From Flavobacteriales bacterium (GTDB lineage Bacteria; Bacteroidota; Bacteroidia; Flavobacteriales; BACL11): 6,284 nucleotides of DNA. The stretch is taken from positions 1 to 6,284 of the forward strand of contig JABJNS010000088.1 of assembly GCA_018664745.1 (NCBI GenBank), written 5' to 3'. Position 1 is the first letter of the stretch. The number at the start of each line of letters is the position of its first letter. A model generated the notes under the pieces. The model ran no database searches and had not been told where the DNA came from. It worked only from the letters and a program-made list of their open reading frames with translations. Shown here one piece after another: positions 1 through 6,107 of this stretch. The position numbers were made by a program, and so were the translations under genes.

Positions 1-592
1 CTGTTAATGAAATATTACCATTTCCTAATGAAGTTCCAGAGTAAATAGAATAAGGTACAATAGGACAGCAACCGGCACTAACCCATCCCCCTGTCTGGCA
101 ATCGCCAATAACGCTTAAATCTACTGACAAATCTTGAGGCAAACAAGAGCTACCTACTACTAGCTGAAAACTTAGTGTAAAAGGACCTGTAGAAGATGAA
201 CCCCAATCTGTATTTACTCCAGCTGTATTAATAAACCTATAGCCTGGACCAAAATTCAATCCACTCGGGTAAGTATTTTGAGTATCCCAAGTCCAATAAC
301 CTGTCCCCATCCAATCATTAGTATTTGGATTGCCTGGTGCTGATACTGGAGATATTGACGACCAACCATTGCCATAGTCAATATCAAAAGCTATAATCCA
401 ATTAATATTTGTTTGGGTAAAACTATTTAACGTATAAGTTACTGTAACAACTTGCCCTGCAACATACGGGCCAGCAGGAGACATAGATGCAGTTTGTGTA
501 CCTACACATTGCGCCTTAATATTGTTAGAAAAAACAATACAAAAGAAAAGTGGTAATATTTTTAAGAATTTTAGCAAAACTATGTTTTGCAA
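1..592 (-). CDS. Secreted surface protein, N-terminal part (3' end beyond window)
   Basis: An uninterrupted frame of about 197 codons runs off the window at position 1. It opens with a typical Sec signal peptide: a lysine-containing start, a hydrophobic run (LPLFFCIVFS), then a likely cut in the NNIKAQC stretch. The mature part is rich in Gly, Ser, Thr, Asn and Trp, with motifs such as FDIDYGNGW, YWTWDTQNTYPSGLNFGPG and GDCQTGGWVSAGCC. This composition suggests an extracellular beta-sandwich, and it resembles the N-termini of large Bacteroidota proteins that end in a gliding-motility or type IX secretion sorting domain; that end is not visible here. No ATG exists in frame upstream of the signal peptide. 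The candidate starts are TTG at 592-590 (used here) and TTG at 577-575. The frame continues back to the TAG of the LysM gene at 619-617. Being coding and secreted is well supported. The family and the exact start are not. Confidence 0.75.
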   Translation of the reverse strand, partial: MQNIVLLKFLKILPLFFCIVFSNNIKAQCVGTQTASMSPAGPYVAGQVVTVTYTLNSFTQTNINWIIAFDIDYGNGWSSISPVSAPGNPNTNDWMGTGYWTWDTQNTYPSGLNFGPGYRFINTAGVNTDWGSSSTGPFTLSFQLVVGSSCLPQDLSVDLSVIGDCQTGGWVSAGCCPIVPYSIYSGTSLGNGNISLT

Positions 593-614
593 ATTTACTA
601 AAAGTTTGCAAACT
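574..614. repeat. Cluster of short palindromes at gene junction
   Basis: Two perfect inverted repeats sit between the stop of the LysM gene and the signal peptide of the next gene. One is the 12-base palindrome AGTTTGCAAACT at 603-614. The other is GCAAAAC, a 3-base loop and GTTTTGC at 574-590. The 8-mer TTTGCAAA, itself nearly the palindrome core, occurs twice in this stretch on the minus strand. The second hairpin covers the candidate TTG start at 577-575 and the first codons after the TTG at 592. No T-rich tail follows on the minus strand, so it does not look like an intrinsic terminator. It could be a protein-binding site or an RNA structure limiting translation of the surface protein; function is inference only. 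Confidence 0.45.
590..597 (-). promoter_or_regulatory. Possible Bacteroidota -7 promoter box
   Basis: Read on the minus strand these bases are TAAATTTG, an exact match to the TAnnTTTG -7 box described for Bacteroidota housekeeping promoters. A matching -33 TTTG at 17 to 19 bases upstream is absent: the nearest TTTG leaves only an 11-base spacer. If active, it would start transcription only a few bases before or within the TTG at 577-575, giving an almost leaderless mRNA. In AT-rich DNA an isolated match of this kind arises easily, so this is a weak call. Confidence 0.2.
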
Positions 615-616
615 AA

Positions 617-1945
617 CTATTCCACAGGAAACAACTCATAATCAATATAATGATGCAAAGGAGCATAAGTGTTTATCCTCCCTCCAGCTGTCACATTTTG
701 AAACTTAAATAAAGAAAAATCAGAAGCAAAATGCATTACAATATTATAAGCAATATGTGTATACTTTGCTTGGTTGGTATTATATTTCTGTTCAAATAAT
801 TTCAAAAAAGAAGCATCATGTGTATTAGCACTACTAAAACTATAAGCGTCAGGAAATTTAACATCCAAAAACATTAAATTATGGATATCCAAGTTATCAT
901 ATTTTTTCCAATCATATAAGCCAAAAACTAGAGATGTAGAATCCATACCCCCAATAGCCCCTAAAATTTTACTTACAAACGCCTTATTTTCTGAAGGAAT
1001 AATAACAACTTGTTTTTCCTGAAATATTTTACGAATTGAATCCACCTTAGTGTATTTCAAAGTAAAAGTTTCTACTCCTTTCCCTTCTTGGTTGAACAAG
1101 TTTTTAATATAAGCTGATTTCCCCTCATATCCTTTTTGATTTAATACAATAACCCTATCCTGATTATGATGTCTCAAAATATAATCTTTAATGATATTAG
1201 TCTGAACTTGAAATGAAGGAGATAATTGATATACAGCACTATATTTCCGTACATTTTTAGTGTTTTTAGAAAGAGGAGAAATTAGTATTTTAGTGGTATC
1301 ATCTCCATACTTTTTGCACAAAATTCTAAAATTATTAGCATATAAAGGACCAATAATAACATCCATATCTTCCAAAACCTTTGAACTTACAATTTGATGT
1401 ACTTTTAGAGTATCTTTATTGGTATCAAAAGTATGTAAACGAATGTTCTTGCCTTGCTTTCTCAATGAATCAAGAGCTAACTCAACTCCAATATGAAAAG
1501 ATAGAGCAACTTCAGACCTTTGATAATATATATCTTGAATTTCTGTAGTATCCTCAAAATCATTATACATGGTATCATTCTTTACTAAAAAATAAGGCAT
1601 TAATAAAGCAATATCTAACTCTGAGGTATCTTTTAAATCATCAGCTAATTCAATTTGTTTTTGAATGCTTAAATTAGTTACCTTACTTTTAGATTGATTA
1701 GAAGAAACAGGAATATACAATAGCTGATTATAGTACAAACGCTTTTGTATTTCATTATTATCAATAATTTCAGAGGTTTTAACCTTATGCAGTTTTGCTA
1801 TTGACTTAAGCGATTCCCCAGCAGAAACAATGTGTTTTAAATAGGTAGCACCATCAAAAACGACAGTATCGCTTACTGTTTGAGCTGACAAGCCACAAAC
1901 AAATAAAAGTGAAAATGCAAAAGTTATTTTACTGATTATTCCCAT
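617..1945 (-). CDS. Exported LysM-domain protein with periplasmic-binding-like fold
   Basis: The 442-residue product starts with a signal peptide (residues 1-21, cut expected at LSA|Q). A LysM module follows at about 35-80, with the HIVSAGESLKSIAKLHKV start and the YYNQLLYIPV end typical of the fold, so it probably binds peptidoglycan. After a polar linker (about 81-108), residues 109 to about 410 resemble a type 1 periplasmic-binding fold as in amino-acid ABC receptors: DIALLMPY opens the first strand, FHIGVELALDSL is a helix, DVIIGPLYANN is the binding-site-like loop, and RVIVLNQ, VVIIPSEN and FGLYDW are later strands. No transporter genes are adjacent, so a structural or regulatory role at the cell wall, loosely like the C-terminal domain of LpoA, is as likely as solute capture. 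The ATG overlaps the guaA stop by 10 bases, implying coupled translation. I recall similar LysM genes next to guaA in other Flavobacteriia. The precise function is unknown. Confidence 0.88.
   Translation of the reverse strand: MGIISKITFAFSLLFVCGLSAQTVSDTVVFDGATYLKHIVSAGESLKSIAKLHKVKTSEIIDNNEIQKRLYYNQLLYIPVSSNQSKSKVTNLSIQKQIELADDLKDTSELDIALLMPYFLVKNDTMYNDFEDTTEIQDIYYQRSEVALSFHIGVELALDSLRKQGKNIRLHTFDTNKDTLKVHQIVSSKVLEDMDVIIGPLYANNFRILCKKYGDDTTKILISPLSKNTKNVRKYSAVYQLSPSFQVQTNIIKDYILRHHNQDRVIVLNQKGYEGKSAYIKNLFNQEGKGVETFTLKYTKVDSIRKIFQEKQVVIIPSENKAFVSKILGAIGGMDSTSLVFGLYDWKKYDNLDIHNLMFLDVKFPDAYSFSSANTHDASFLKLFEQKYNTNQAKYTHIAYNIVMHFASDFSLFKFQNVTAGGRINTYAPLHHYIDYELFPVE
1936..1945 (-). promoter_or_regulatory. 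Overlap of guaA stop and LysM-gene start
   Basis: The minus-strand sequence ATGGGAATAA carries the LysM-gene ATG at its start and the guaA TAA at its end, in different frames. A ten-base overlap of this kind favours re-initiation by the terminating ribosome. If the guaA frameshift is real, ribosomes would stop at 2867 and few would reach this site, so the frameshift could be polar on the LysM gene. Confidence 0.6.
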
Positions 1946-2913
1946 TCAATAGTTGCAGGTGGCTTTGATGAAATATCATACACCACACGGTTAATTCCCT
2001 TTACTTTATTGATAATATCATTCGATACTTTTGCCAAGAACTCATAAGGCAAATGCACCCAATCAGCAGTCATTCCATCAGTGGATTCCACTGCTCTTAG
2101 GGCTACAGCATTTTCATAAGTACGCTCATCTCCCATTACTCCAACTGATTGTACAGGCAAGAAAATTGCTCCTGCTTGCCATACTTTATCATACAAACCA
2201 GATGACTTTAATGATGAAATAAAAATATGATCTACTTCTTGAAGTATCCTTACTTTTTCTTTTGTAATATCACCTAAAATACGAATTGCTAAACCTGGTC
2301 CAGGGAATGGATGCCTCCCTAATAATTCCTCATCAATTCCCATTGAACGACCAATCCTACGTACTTCATCTTTAAACAAAGCTCTTAAAGGCTCAACAAT
2401 ACTAAGCTTCATATAATCAGGTAATCCTCCAACATTATGGTGCGACTTAATAGTTTGTGAAGGACCTCCTGTTGCTGAAACAGATTCAATAACATCAGGA
2501 TAAATAGTACCTTGTGCTAACCACTTTACATTCTCTAACTGATTTGATTCATCATCAAACACATCAATAAACATTCCACCAATTGCTTTACGCTTTTTCT
2601 CAGGATCAGAAAGTCCAGCCAATACATCATAAAAACGGTCTTTTGCATTTACCCCTTTTACATTTAAGCCCATGCCTTTATACTGATCCAAAACACTTTC
2701 AAACTCATCCTTTCTTAAAAGACCGTTATCTACAAAAATGCAATATAAATTTTCACCAATTGCTTTGTGCAACAACACTCCTGCAACAGTAGAATCTACT
2801 CCTCCAGAAAGTCCTAGAACAACTTTATCATCTCCTATTTTAGCTTTTAGTTCTGCAACTGTTTCATTAACAAAAGTTGCGAGTCCAATCTTGTGAAAAA
2901 CCACAAATATCAA
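1936..2913 (-). CDS. guaA: GMP synthase, ATP pyrophosphatase and dimerisation half
   Basis: This frame carries the synthetase part of GuaA. It adenylates XMP and substitutes ammonia to give GMP. The PP-loop GLSGGVDST is at 34-42 of the open frame, followed by FVDNGLLRKDE, WLAQGTIYPDVIES and IKSHHNVGGLP. The C-terminal dimerisation domain contains RHPFPGPGLAIRILG, SVGVMGDERTY and the closing SKPPATIEWE, which is intact. The first upstream start-like codon is a TTG at 2913-2911, and the roughly 11 residues it would add match no GuaA. Authentic GuaA sequence begins at about ATFVNETV (from 2880 downward), and there is no nearby in-frame ATG. Independent translation is therefore doubtful unless it is coupled to the upstream frame, which ends 46 bases inside this one. 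The stop is TAA at 1938-1936, overlapping the next gene. Confidence 0.85.
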   Translation of the reverse strand: MIFVVFHKIGLATFVNETVAELKAKIGDDKVVLGLSGGVDSTVAGVLLHKAIGENLYCIFVDNGLLRKDEFESVLDQYKGMGLNVKGVNAKDRFYDVLAGLSDPEKKRKAIGGMFIDVFDDESNQLENVKWLAQGTIYPDVIESVSATGGPSQTIKSHHNVGGLPDYMKLSIVEPLRALFKDEVRRIGRSMGIDEELLGRHPFPGPGLAIRILGDITKEKVRILQEVDHIFISSLKSSGLYDKVWQAGAIFLPVQSVGVMGDERTYENAVALRAVESTDGMTADWVHLPYEFLAKVSNDIINKVKGINRVVYDISSKPPATIEWE

Positions 2914-3469
2914 CTAAGAAATTCTTTAAAATAGTAGCTCCATCTTTTGAGTGATATACCTCTGGATGAAATTGTAAAGCATAAGTTTGCTCACCTTCAA
3001 TATGATAAGCAGCAACCTCTACATCATTTGTAGAAGCTATAACTTTATAATTATCAGGAATAGTTGCAATGGTATCACCATGACTCATCCACACTTGTGA
3101 ATCAGCAGGAACACCCTTCATTAATTCATTATTTGAAGCTACAAATGATAAATTTGCACGACCATATTCTCTAGTATTTGAAGGCAAAACTTCTCCTCCA
3201 AATTCATGTGCTAAATGCTGGGCACCATAACAAACGCCCAATAAAGGTAATTTCCCTTTTATAGCTGATAAATCAGGAATTGGAGCATTTTCTTCACGAA
3301 CAGAATGCGGAGAACCTGATAAAATAACGGCTTTCCAGCTGCCATCAATTTCTGGCATTTTATTGTAAGGATGAATCTCAGAATAGATATTCAACTCCCT
3401 TACTCTTCTAGCAATAAGCTGTGTATATTGCGATCCGAAATCTAATATTAATATTTTCTCGTGCTCCAT
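2867..3469 (-). CDS. guaA: GMP synthase, glutamine amidotransferase half
   Basis: This 200-residue open frame is the class I glutaminase domain of GuaA, which releases ammonia from glutamine for the synthetase domain. It begins ILILDFGSQYTQLIARRVRE, typical of GuaA, and has the oxyanion-region motif ILSGSPHSV (49-57). The nucleophile elbow LLGVCYGAQ places catalytic Cys at 80, and QFHPEV gives catalytic His168 and Glu170. The last true GuaA residues are about DWT (194-196); the terminal RNFC is read in the wrong frame before a TAA. The start is ATG at 3469-3467, four bases after the bshC TAG, with no Shine-Dalgarno sequence. A free-standing product would resemble the separate glutaminase subunit of archaeal two-subunit GMP synthetases, but here it is better read as the 5' part of a broken single gene. 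Confidence 0.85.
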   Translation of the reverse strand: MEHEKILILDFGSQYTQLIARRVRELNIYSEIHPYNKMPEIDGSWKAVILSGSPHSVREENAPIPDLSAIKGKLPLLGVCYGAQHLAHEFGGEVLPSNTREYGRANLSFVASNNELMKGVPADSQVWMSHGDTIATIPDNYKVIASTNDVEVAAYHIEGEQTYALQFHPEVYHSKDGATILKNFLVDICGFSQDWTRNFC

Positions 3470-3473
3470 TTAT

Positions 3474-5015
3474 CTATTTTATTTTAGGGGATAAAACTAC
3501 AAAATTAGGGTTTAGCGGATTTAAATTCTCTTTCATTATTTTTATAAAGTTTTCCCCATGTGTTAAATAAAAAGAAATGAAATTATCATGCCGTTCTTGC
3601 AAGCTATTATTCGGAAATAATTGCTGTTTAATTTTACTTATCTGATTTAAAGAACTTTCGTTTTTTTGTTTTGCTAAACGCAACAGTTTTTCCTCTAATT
3701 GAACTAAGGATTTTAGTTGCTTTTGATGTTGAGATTTTATACTAATCTGAAGTCCTACATCAGTCGTTTTTGCTAAAATAGAAACATACATATCTTCAAG
3801 AGAATTTATTTCATCTTTCAAAGAAACGACAGCACCCTTTTGACTTAACACAAACTTCTTTTGCAACTGATGTTCATCTAAAAATAAATCAGCAATAGAA
3901 AACCCTAAATCCTGTCGTTTTTTATTTTGGCCAACATTTAGCAACATTGCTGAATTTCTAAGTAATAATATTGGAAAAGGAATATTTTCCTGCTGAAAAG
4001 CAGTTTTCAACTGCATCCAATAGTTTACCTCAGCACCTCCACCAATATAAGCAATATTTGGCAAAATAGTTTCTTGATACAATGGTCGCAACAATACATT
4101 AGGACTAAAATTTTCAGGATATTCATCAATCTCTTTTTCAGTAATAACTCCTTTTATCAACTCTCTTTTTCCATCTGATAATTTGAAAAAATTAATAGGA
4201 CGAACATAAGCTTGTGCCTTATATTCATTCGCTAAATCATCACTACATTTAGTGATTGATTTTTTAAACCCTTGTTCTAAAATATCTTTTTTAATAGTAG
4301 GAATAAATTGTTGCTTTAACCTTTTATCATCCCCATCCAAAATAATCAAACCATACTCACCAAACAACTCGTTTACCAAATAGCGAGTAGCTACAGTCAA
4401 ATTATCATGATTTAAATAAGCATTTTCAAAAAGAGAAATTAATTTTTTAGCATTTTCTGAAGTCCCTAATACTGATTTTAGTTCAGTTAAAACAGATTCA
4501 AATCCATTTAAACTCATGCGACCTACTGCACCAGTTTGCTTACTATCCCATTCCATTTCTTTTCCAAATAAATTTATATGATTAACTTCCTGAAAATCAT
4601 GATCTTCAGTAGCCATCCAAAAAACAGAGACAAAGTTATTCTTAGGGTATTGTTTCTGTAATTGTTCTGCTAAATTAATAGTAGAAATTATCTTATAAAT
4701 AAAATAAAGAGGACCCGTAAATAAGCACAATTGGTGACCAGTCGTTACAGTAAAAGTCCTTTTATCTGCTAATAAATCAATATTATTTTTGGACTTCTCA
4801 GAAAGAGAAAAAGAAGCATTTTGTTTTCTTATTACCTCAACTAAAATATCTCTATTTACAAGGTGATCTTGCTTTTCATTAATTTGCTTTCCAAAATTTT
4901 CTAGTGTTGGAAAATGATTTACAAAAGGTTTTAGTTTCTCATCCTTATTCAGATAATCAAGTGCTAATTTTGAAAATTTATTGGTTTCTTGGTATGAGAT
5001 TTTATCAACCTTCAA
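3474..5015 (-). CDS. bshC: Bacillithiol synthase, cysteine-adding enzyme BshC
   Basis: The 513-residue product matches the BshC (YllA) family, which adds cysteine to glucosaminyl-malate, the last step of bacillithiol synthesis in the cytosol. Recognisable family stretches are TVTTGHQLCLFTGPLYFIYK (89-108), FWMATEDHDFQEVNH (132-146), YVRPINFFKL (270-279) and the RPLYQETILPNIAYIGGGAEVNYW region (310-333). A helical, charged segment at about 380-465 fits the coiled coil that dimerises the Bacillus enzyme. Length is slightly below the usual 520 to 540. The start is a TTG at 5015-5013: an in-frame TAG lies only one codon upstream and no ATG is near, yet the resulting N-terminus KVDKISYQETNKFSK aligns with family starts as I recall them. 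It sits three bases after mnmA and ends four bases before guaA. The bshA and bshB genes are not in the window. Confidence 0.92.
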   Translation of the reverse strand: MKVDKISYQETNKFSKLALDYLNKDEKLKPFVNHFPTLENFGKQINEKQDHLVNRDILVEVIRKQNASFSLSEKSKNNIDLLADKRTFTVTTGHQLCLFTGPLYFIYKIISTINLAEQLQKQYPKNNFVSVFWMATEDHDFQEVNHINLFGKEMEWDSKQTGAVGRMSLNGFESVLTELKSVLGTSENAKKLISLFENAYLNHDNLTVATRYLVNELFGEYGLIILDGDDKRLKQQFIPTIKKDILEQGFKKSITKCSDDLANEYKAQAYVRPINFFKLSDGKRELIKGVITEKEIDEYPENFSPNVLLRPLYQETILPNIAYIGGGAEVNYWMQLKTAFQQENIPFPILLLRNSAMLLNVGQNKKRQDLGFSIADLFLDEHQLQKKFVLSQKGAVVSLKDEINSLEDMYVSILAKTTDVGLQISIKSQHQKQLKSLVQLEEKLLRLAKQKNESSLNQISKIKQQLFPNNSLQERHDNFISFYLTHGENFIKIMKENLNPLNPNFVVLSPKIK

Positions 5016-5021
5016 AACCTA
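5013..5021 (-). promoter_or_regulatory. mnmA stop / bshC TTG start junction
   Basis: On the minus strand this reads TAG GTT TTG. The mnmA stop and the bshC start are in the same frame, separated by one codon, and no purine-rich Shine-Dalgarno sequence is present apart from the GAAGAAA just upstream in the mnmA tail. Ribosomes ending mnmA could re-initiate directly at the TTG. The weak start may hold BshC levels below those of MnmA. Rare readthrough of TAG would give an MnmA-BshC fusion. Confidence 0.5.
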
Positions 5022-6107
5022 TTTCTTCATTATAAACCCTCCAGCAATTAAGTCATTACCTTCATAAATTGCTGCCGATTGTCCTGGAGCGATACCCTCA
5101 ACTTTTTTATGAAATAATACTTTTAAATTATCGCCATCATTAGTAACAGTTGCCATTTCCCCTTTATGCTTGTAGCGAACTTTCACCAAACACTCCATAC
5201 CATCCTCTATTTTATTGTACTTTAAATAATTGATGTTTCTAATGAACATTTCTTGCTTTTGCAAATCCTCCTTTGTTCCTACAACAACTGTATTATCCTC
5301 AGGATTTATTTCAATAACATAAGTAGAAGTAGGTCCTAGAGAAACCCCAATTTTTCTTTGCCCAATAGTATAAAAAGGATAGCCATCATGTGTACCAACA
5401 ATATGTCCATCAGTAGTAACAAAATTACCTCCTTTCACTTTTTCTTCTAACCCCTCTACTCTTCTTTTTAAGAATCCTCTATAATCATTATCAGGAATAA
5501 AACAGATTTCATAACTCTCACTTTTTTCAGCCAATGCTTTATAGCCTCTATCCAAAGCCATTTGCTTTATGTCCTTTTTATGATATTCTCCCATTGGGAA
5601 AATAGTACGCTTCAAACATTCTTGTGTTACTCCCCAAAGCACATAAGATTGATCTTTACTATCATCTAATCCTTTTGATACTACAAAACGACCTTCCTCC
5701 TCACGAACTTGAGCGTAATGCCCTGTTGCAATAAATTCACAATTCAACATATCTGCACGCTTTAAAAGCGCTTCCCACTTAATGTGTGTATTACACAACA
5801 CACAAGGATTTGGCGTTCGTCCAGCTATGTATTCATCAACAAAATTGTCAATTATGAAGTTTCCAAACTCTTCACGAATATCTAATATTGTATGCGGAAA
5901 ACCACAATCAACAGCTAGTTGGCGGGCGTCATTGATAGAATCTAAACTACAACAACCTGTTTCTTTTTTATTTCCTCCTGAAGAATCATAATCCCAAGTT
6001 TTCATGGTTAAACCAATCACTTCATACCCTTGCTCATGCAATAATAAGGATGCCATGGTACTATCAATACCACCACTCATTGCCATTAAAACTCTTCCTT
6101 TACTCAT
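5019..6107 (-). CDS. mnmA: tRNA-specific 2-thiouridylase MnmA
   Basis: MnmA activates U34 of the tRNAs for Glu, Gln and Lys with ATP and inserts sulfur to give 2-thiouridine. The 362-residue product shows the PP-loop SGGIDS at 11-16, the tRNA-binding and active-site region GRTPNPCVLCN with nucleophile Cys105, ATGHYA at 127-132, and SYEICFIPD with the second catalytic Cys202; the Cys105 to Cys202 spacing equals that of the E. coli enzyme. GQRKIGVSLGP (249-259) and the beta-barrel C-terminal domain follow. Cys102 makes a CxxC with Cys105 where E. coli has Asp, and a GCCS motif at 51-54 is also present; three-cysteine arrangements have been discussed as iron-sulfur ligands in related thiolases. 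The ATG at 6107-6105 overlaps the upstream stop and places the PP-loop at the usual position. The stop is TAG, three bases before bshC. Confidence 0.96.
   Translation of the reverse strand: MSKGRVLMAMSGGIDSTMASLLLHEQGYEVIGLTMKTWDYDSSGGNKKETGCCSLDSINDARQLAVDCGFPHTILDIREEFGNFIIDNFVDEYIAGRTPNPCVLCNTHIKWEALLKRADMLNCEFIATGHYAQVREEEGRFVVSKGLDDSKDQSYVLWGVTQECLKRTIFPMGEYHKKDIKQMALDRGYKALAEKSESYEICFIPDNDYRGFLKRRVEGLEEKVKGGNFVTTDGHIVGTHDGYPFYTIGQRKIGVSLGPTSTYVIEINPEDNTVVVGTKEDLQKQEMFIRNINYLKYNKIEDGMECLVKVRYKHKGEMATVTNDGDNLKVLFHKKVEGIAPGQSAAIYEGNDLIAGGFIMKK
6100..6107 (-). promoter_or_regulatory. Overlapping stop/start ATGAGTAA (translational coupling)
   Basis: The mnmA ATG and the TAA of the preceding YwqK-like gene share eight bases in different frames. 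The sequence before the ATG (AATAATAAATTACA) has no Shine-Dalgarno motif, so initiation probably depends on ribosomes ending the upstream frame or on the AT-rich leader that Bacteroidota use. Confidence 0.6.

Larger units (their letters stand above)
1936..3469 (-). pseudogene. guaA: GMP synthase gene, interrupted by a frameshift
   Basis: Taken together, the span encodes a complete glutamine-hydrolysing GMP synthase, which converts XMP, ATP and glutamine to GMP in the cytosol. The frame changes near 2881, in the linker after the glutaminase domain. Before it the reading is GFSQDWT; after it, ATFVNETVAELKAKIGDDK. Homologues read WTP followed by two residues and then FV, so loss of two bases just after ACTC (the Pro codon) restores the expected spacing and gives a 511-residue protein, the usual size. 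One extra base would also restore the frame but drop the conserved Pro. No other stop or damaged motif is seen on either side, so the lesion is recent or an artefact. It is typed as a pseudogene only because the frame is broken in the sequence given; an active gene with a sequencing error is at least as likely. Confidence 0.85.

Noticed and set aside
574..590. Intrinsic terminator between the LysM gene and the surface gene
   Set aside because: The stem is AT-rich and no run of T follows it on the minus strand; the hairpin lies in or at the next gene's coding start.
1880..1900. Lipoprotein signal in the LysM protein (Cys17)
   Set aside because: The residues before the Cys are LFV, which does not fit the lipobox; cleavage after LSA by signal peptidase I fits better.
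2031..2222. Plus-strand open frame of 63 codons
   Set aside because: It is antisense to the conserved C-terminal part of guaA, has no recognisable protein features and follows from codon bias on the other strand.
2583..2792. Plus-strand open frame of 69 codons
   Set aside because: It is antisense to the guaA PP-loop region; composition is low-complexity and unlike a protein family.
2870..2913. Programmed ribosomal frameshifting in guaA
   Set aside because: No slippery heptamer, no stop codon poised at the shift point as in prfB, and no strong downstream structure is evident. GuaA is not a family known to use frameshifting. An indel explains the break more simply.
5019..5021. TAG recoded as an amino acid, making MnmA-BshC one protein
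   Set aside because: TAG also ends bshC and the LysM gene at normal family lengths, and MnmA ends at its usual C-terminus, so TAG acts as a stop.
5782..5991. Plus-strand open frame of 69 codons
   Set aside because: It is antisense to the conserved N-terminal domain of mnmA, with no start signal or recognisable domain.
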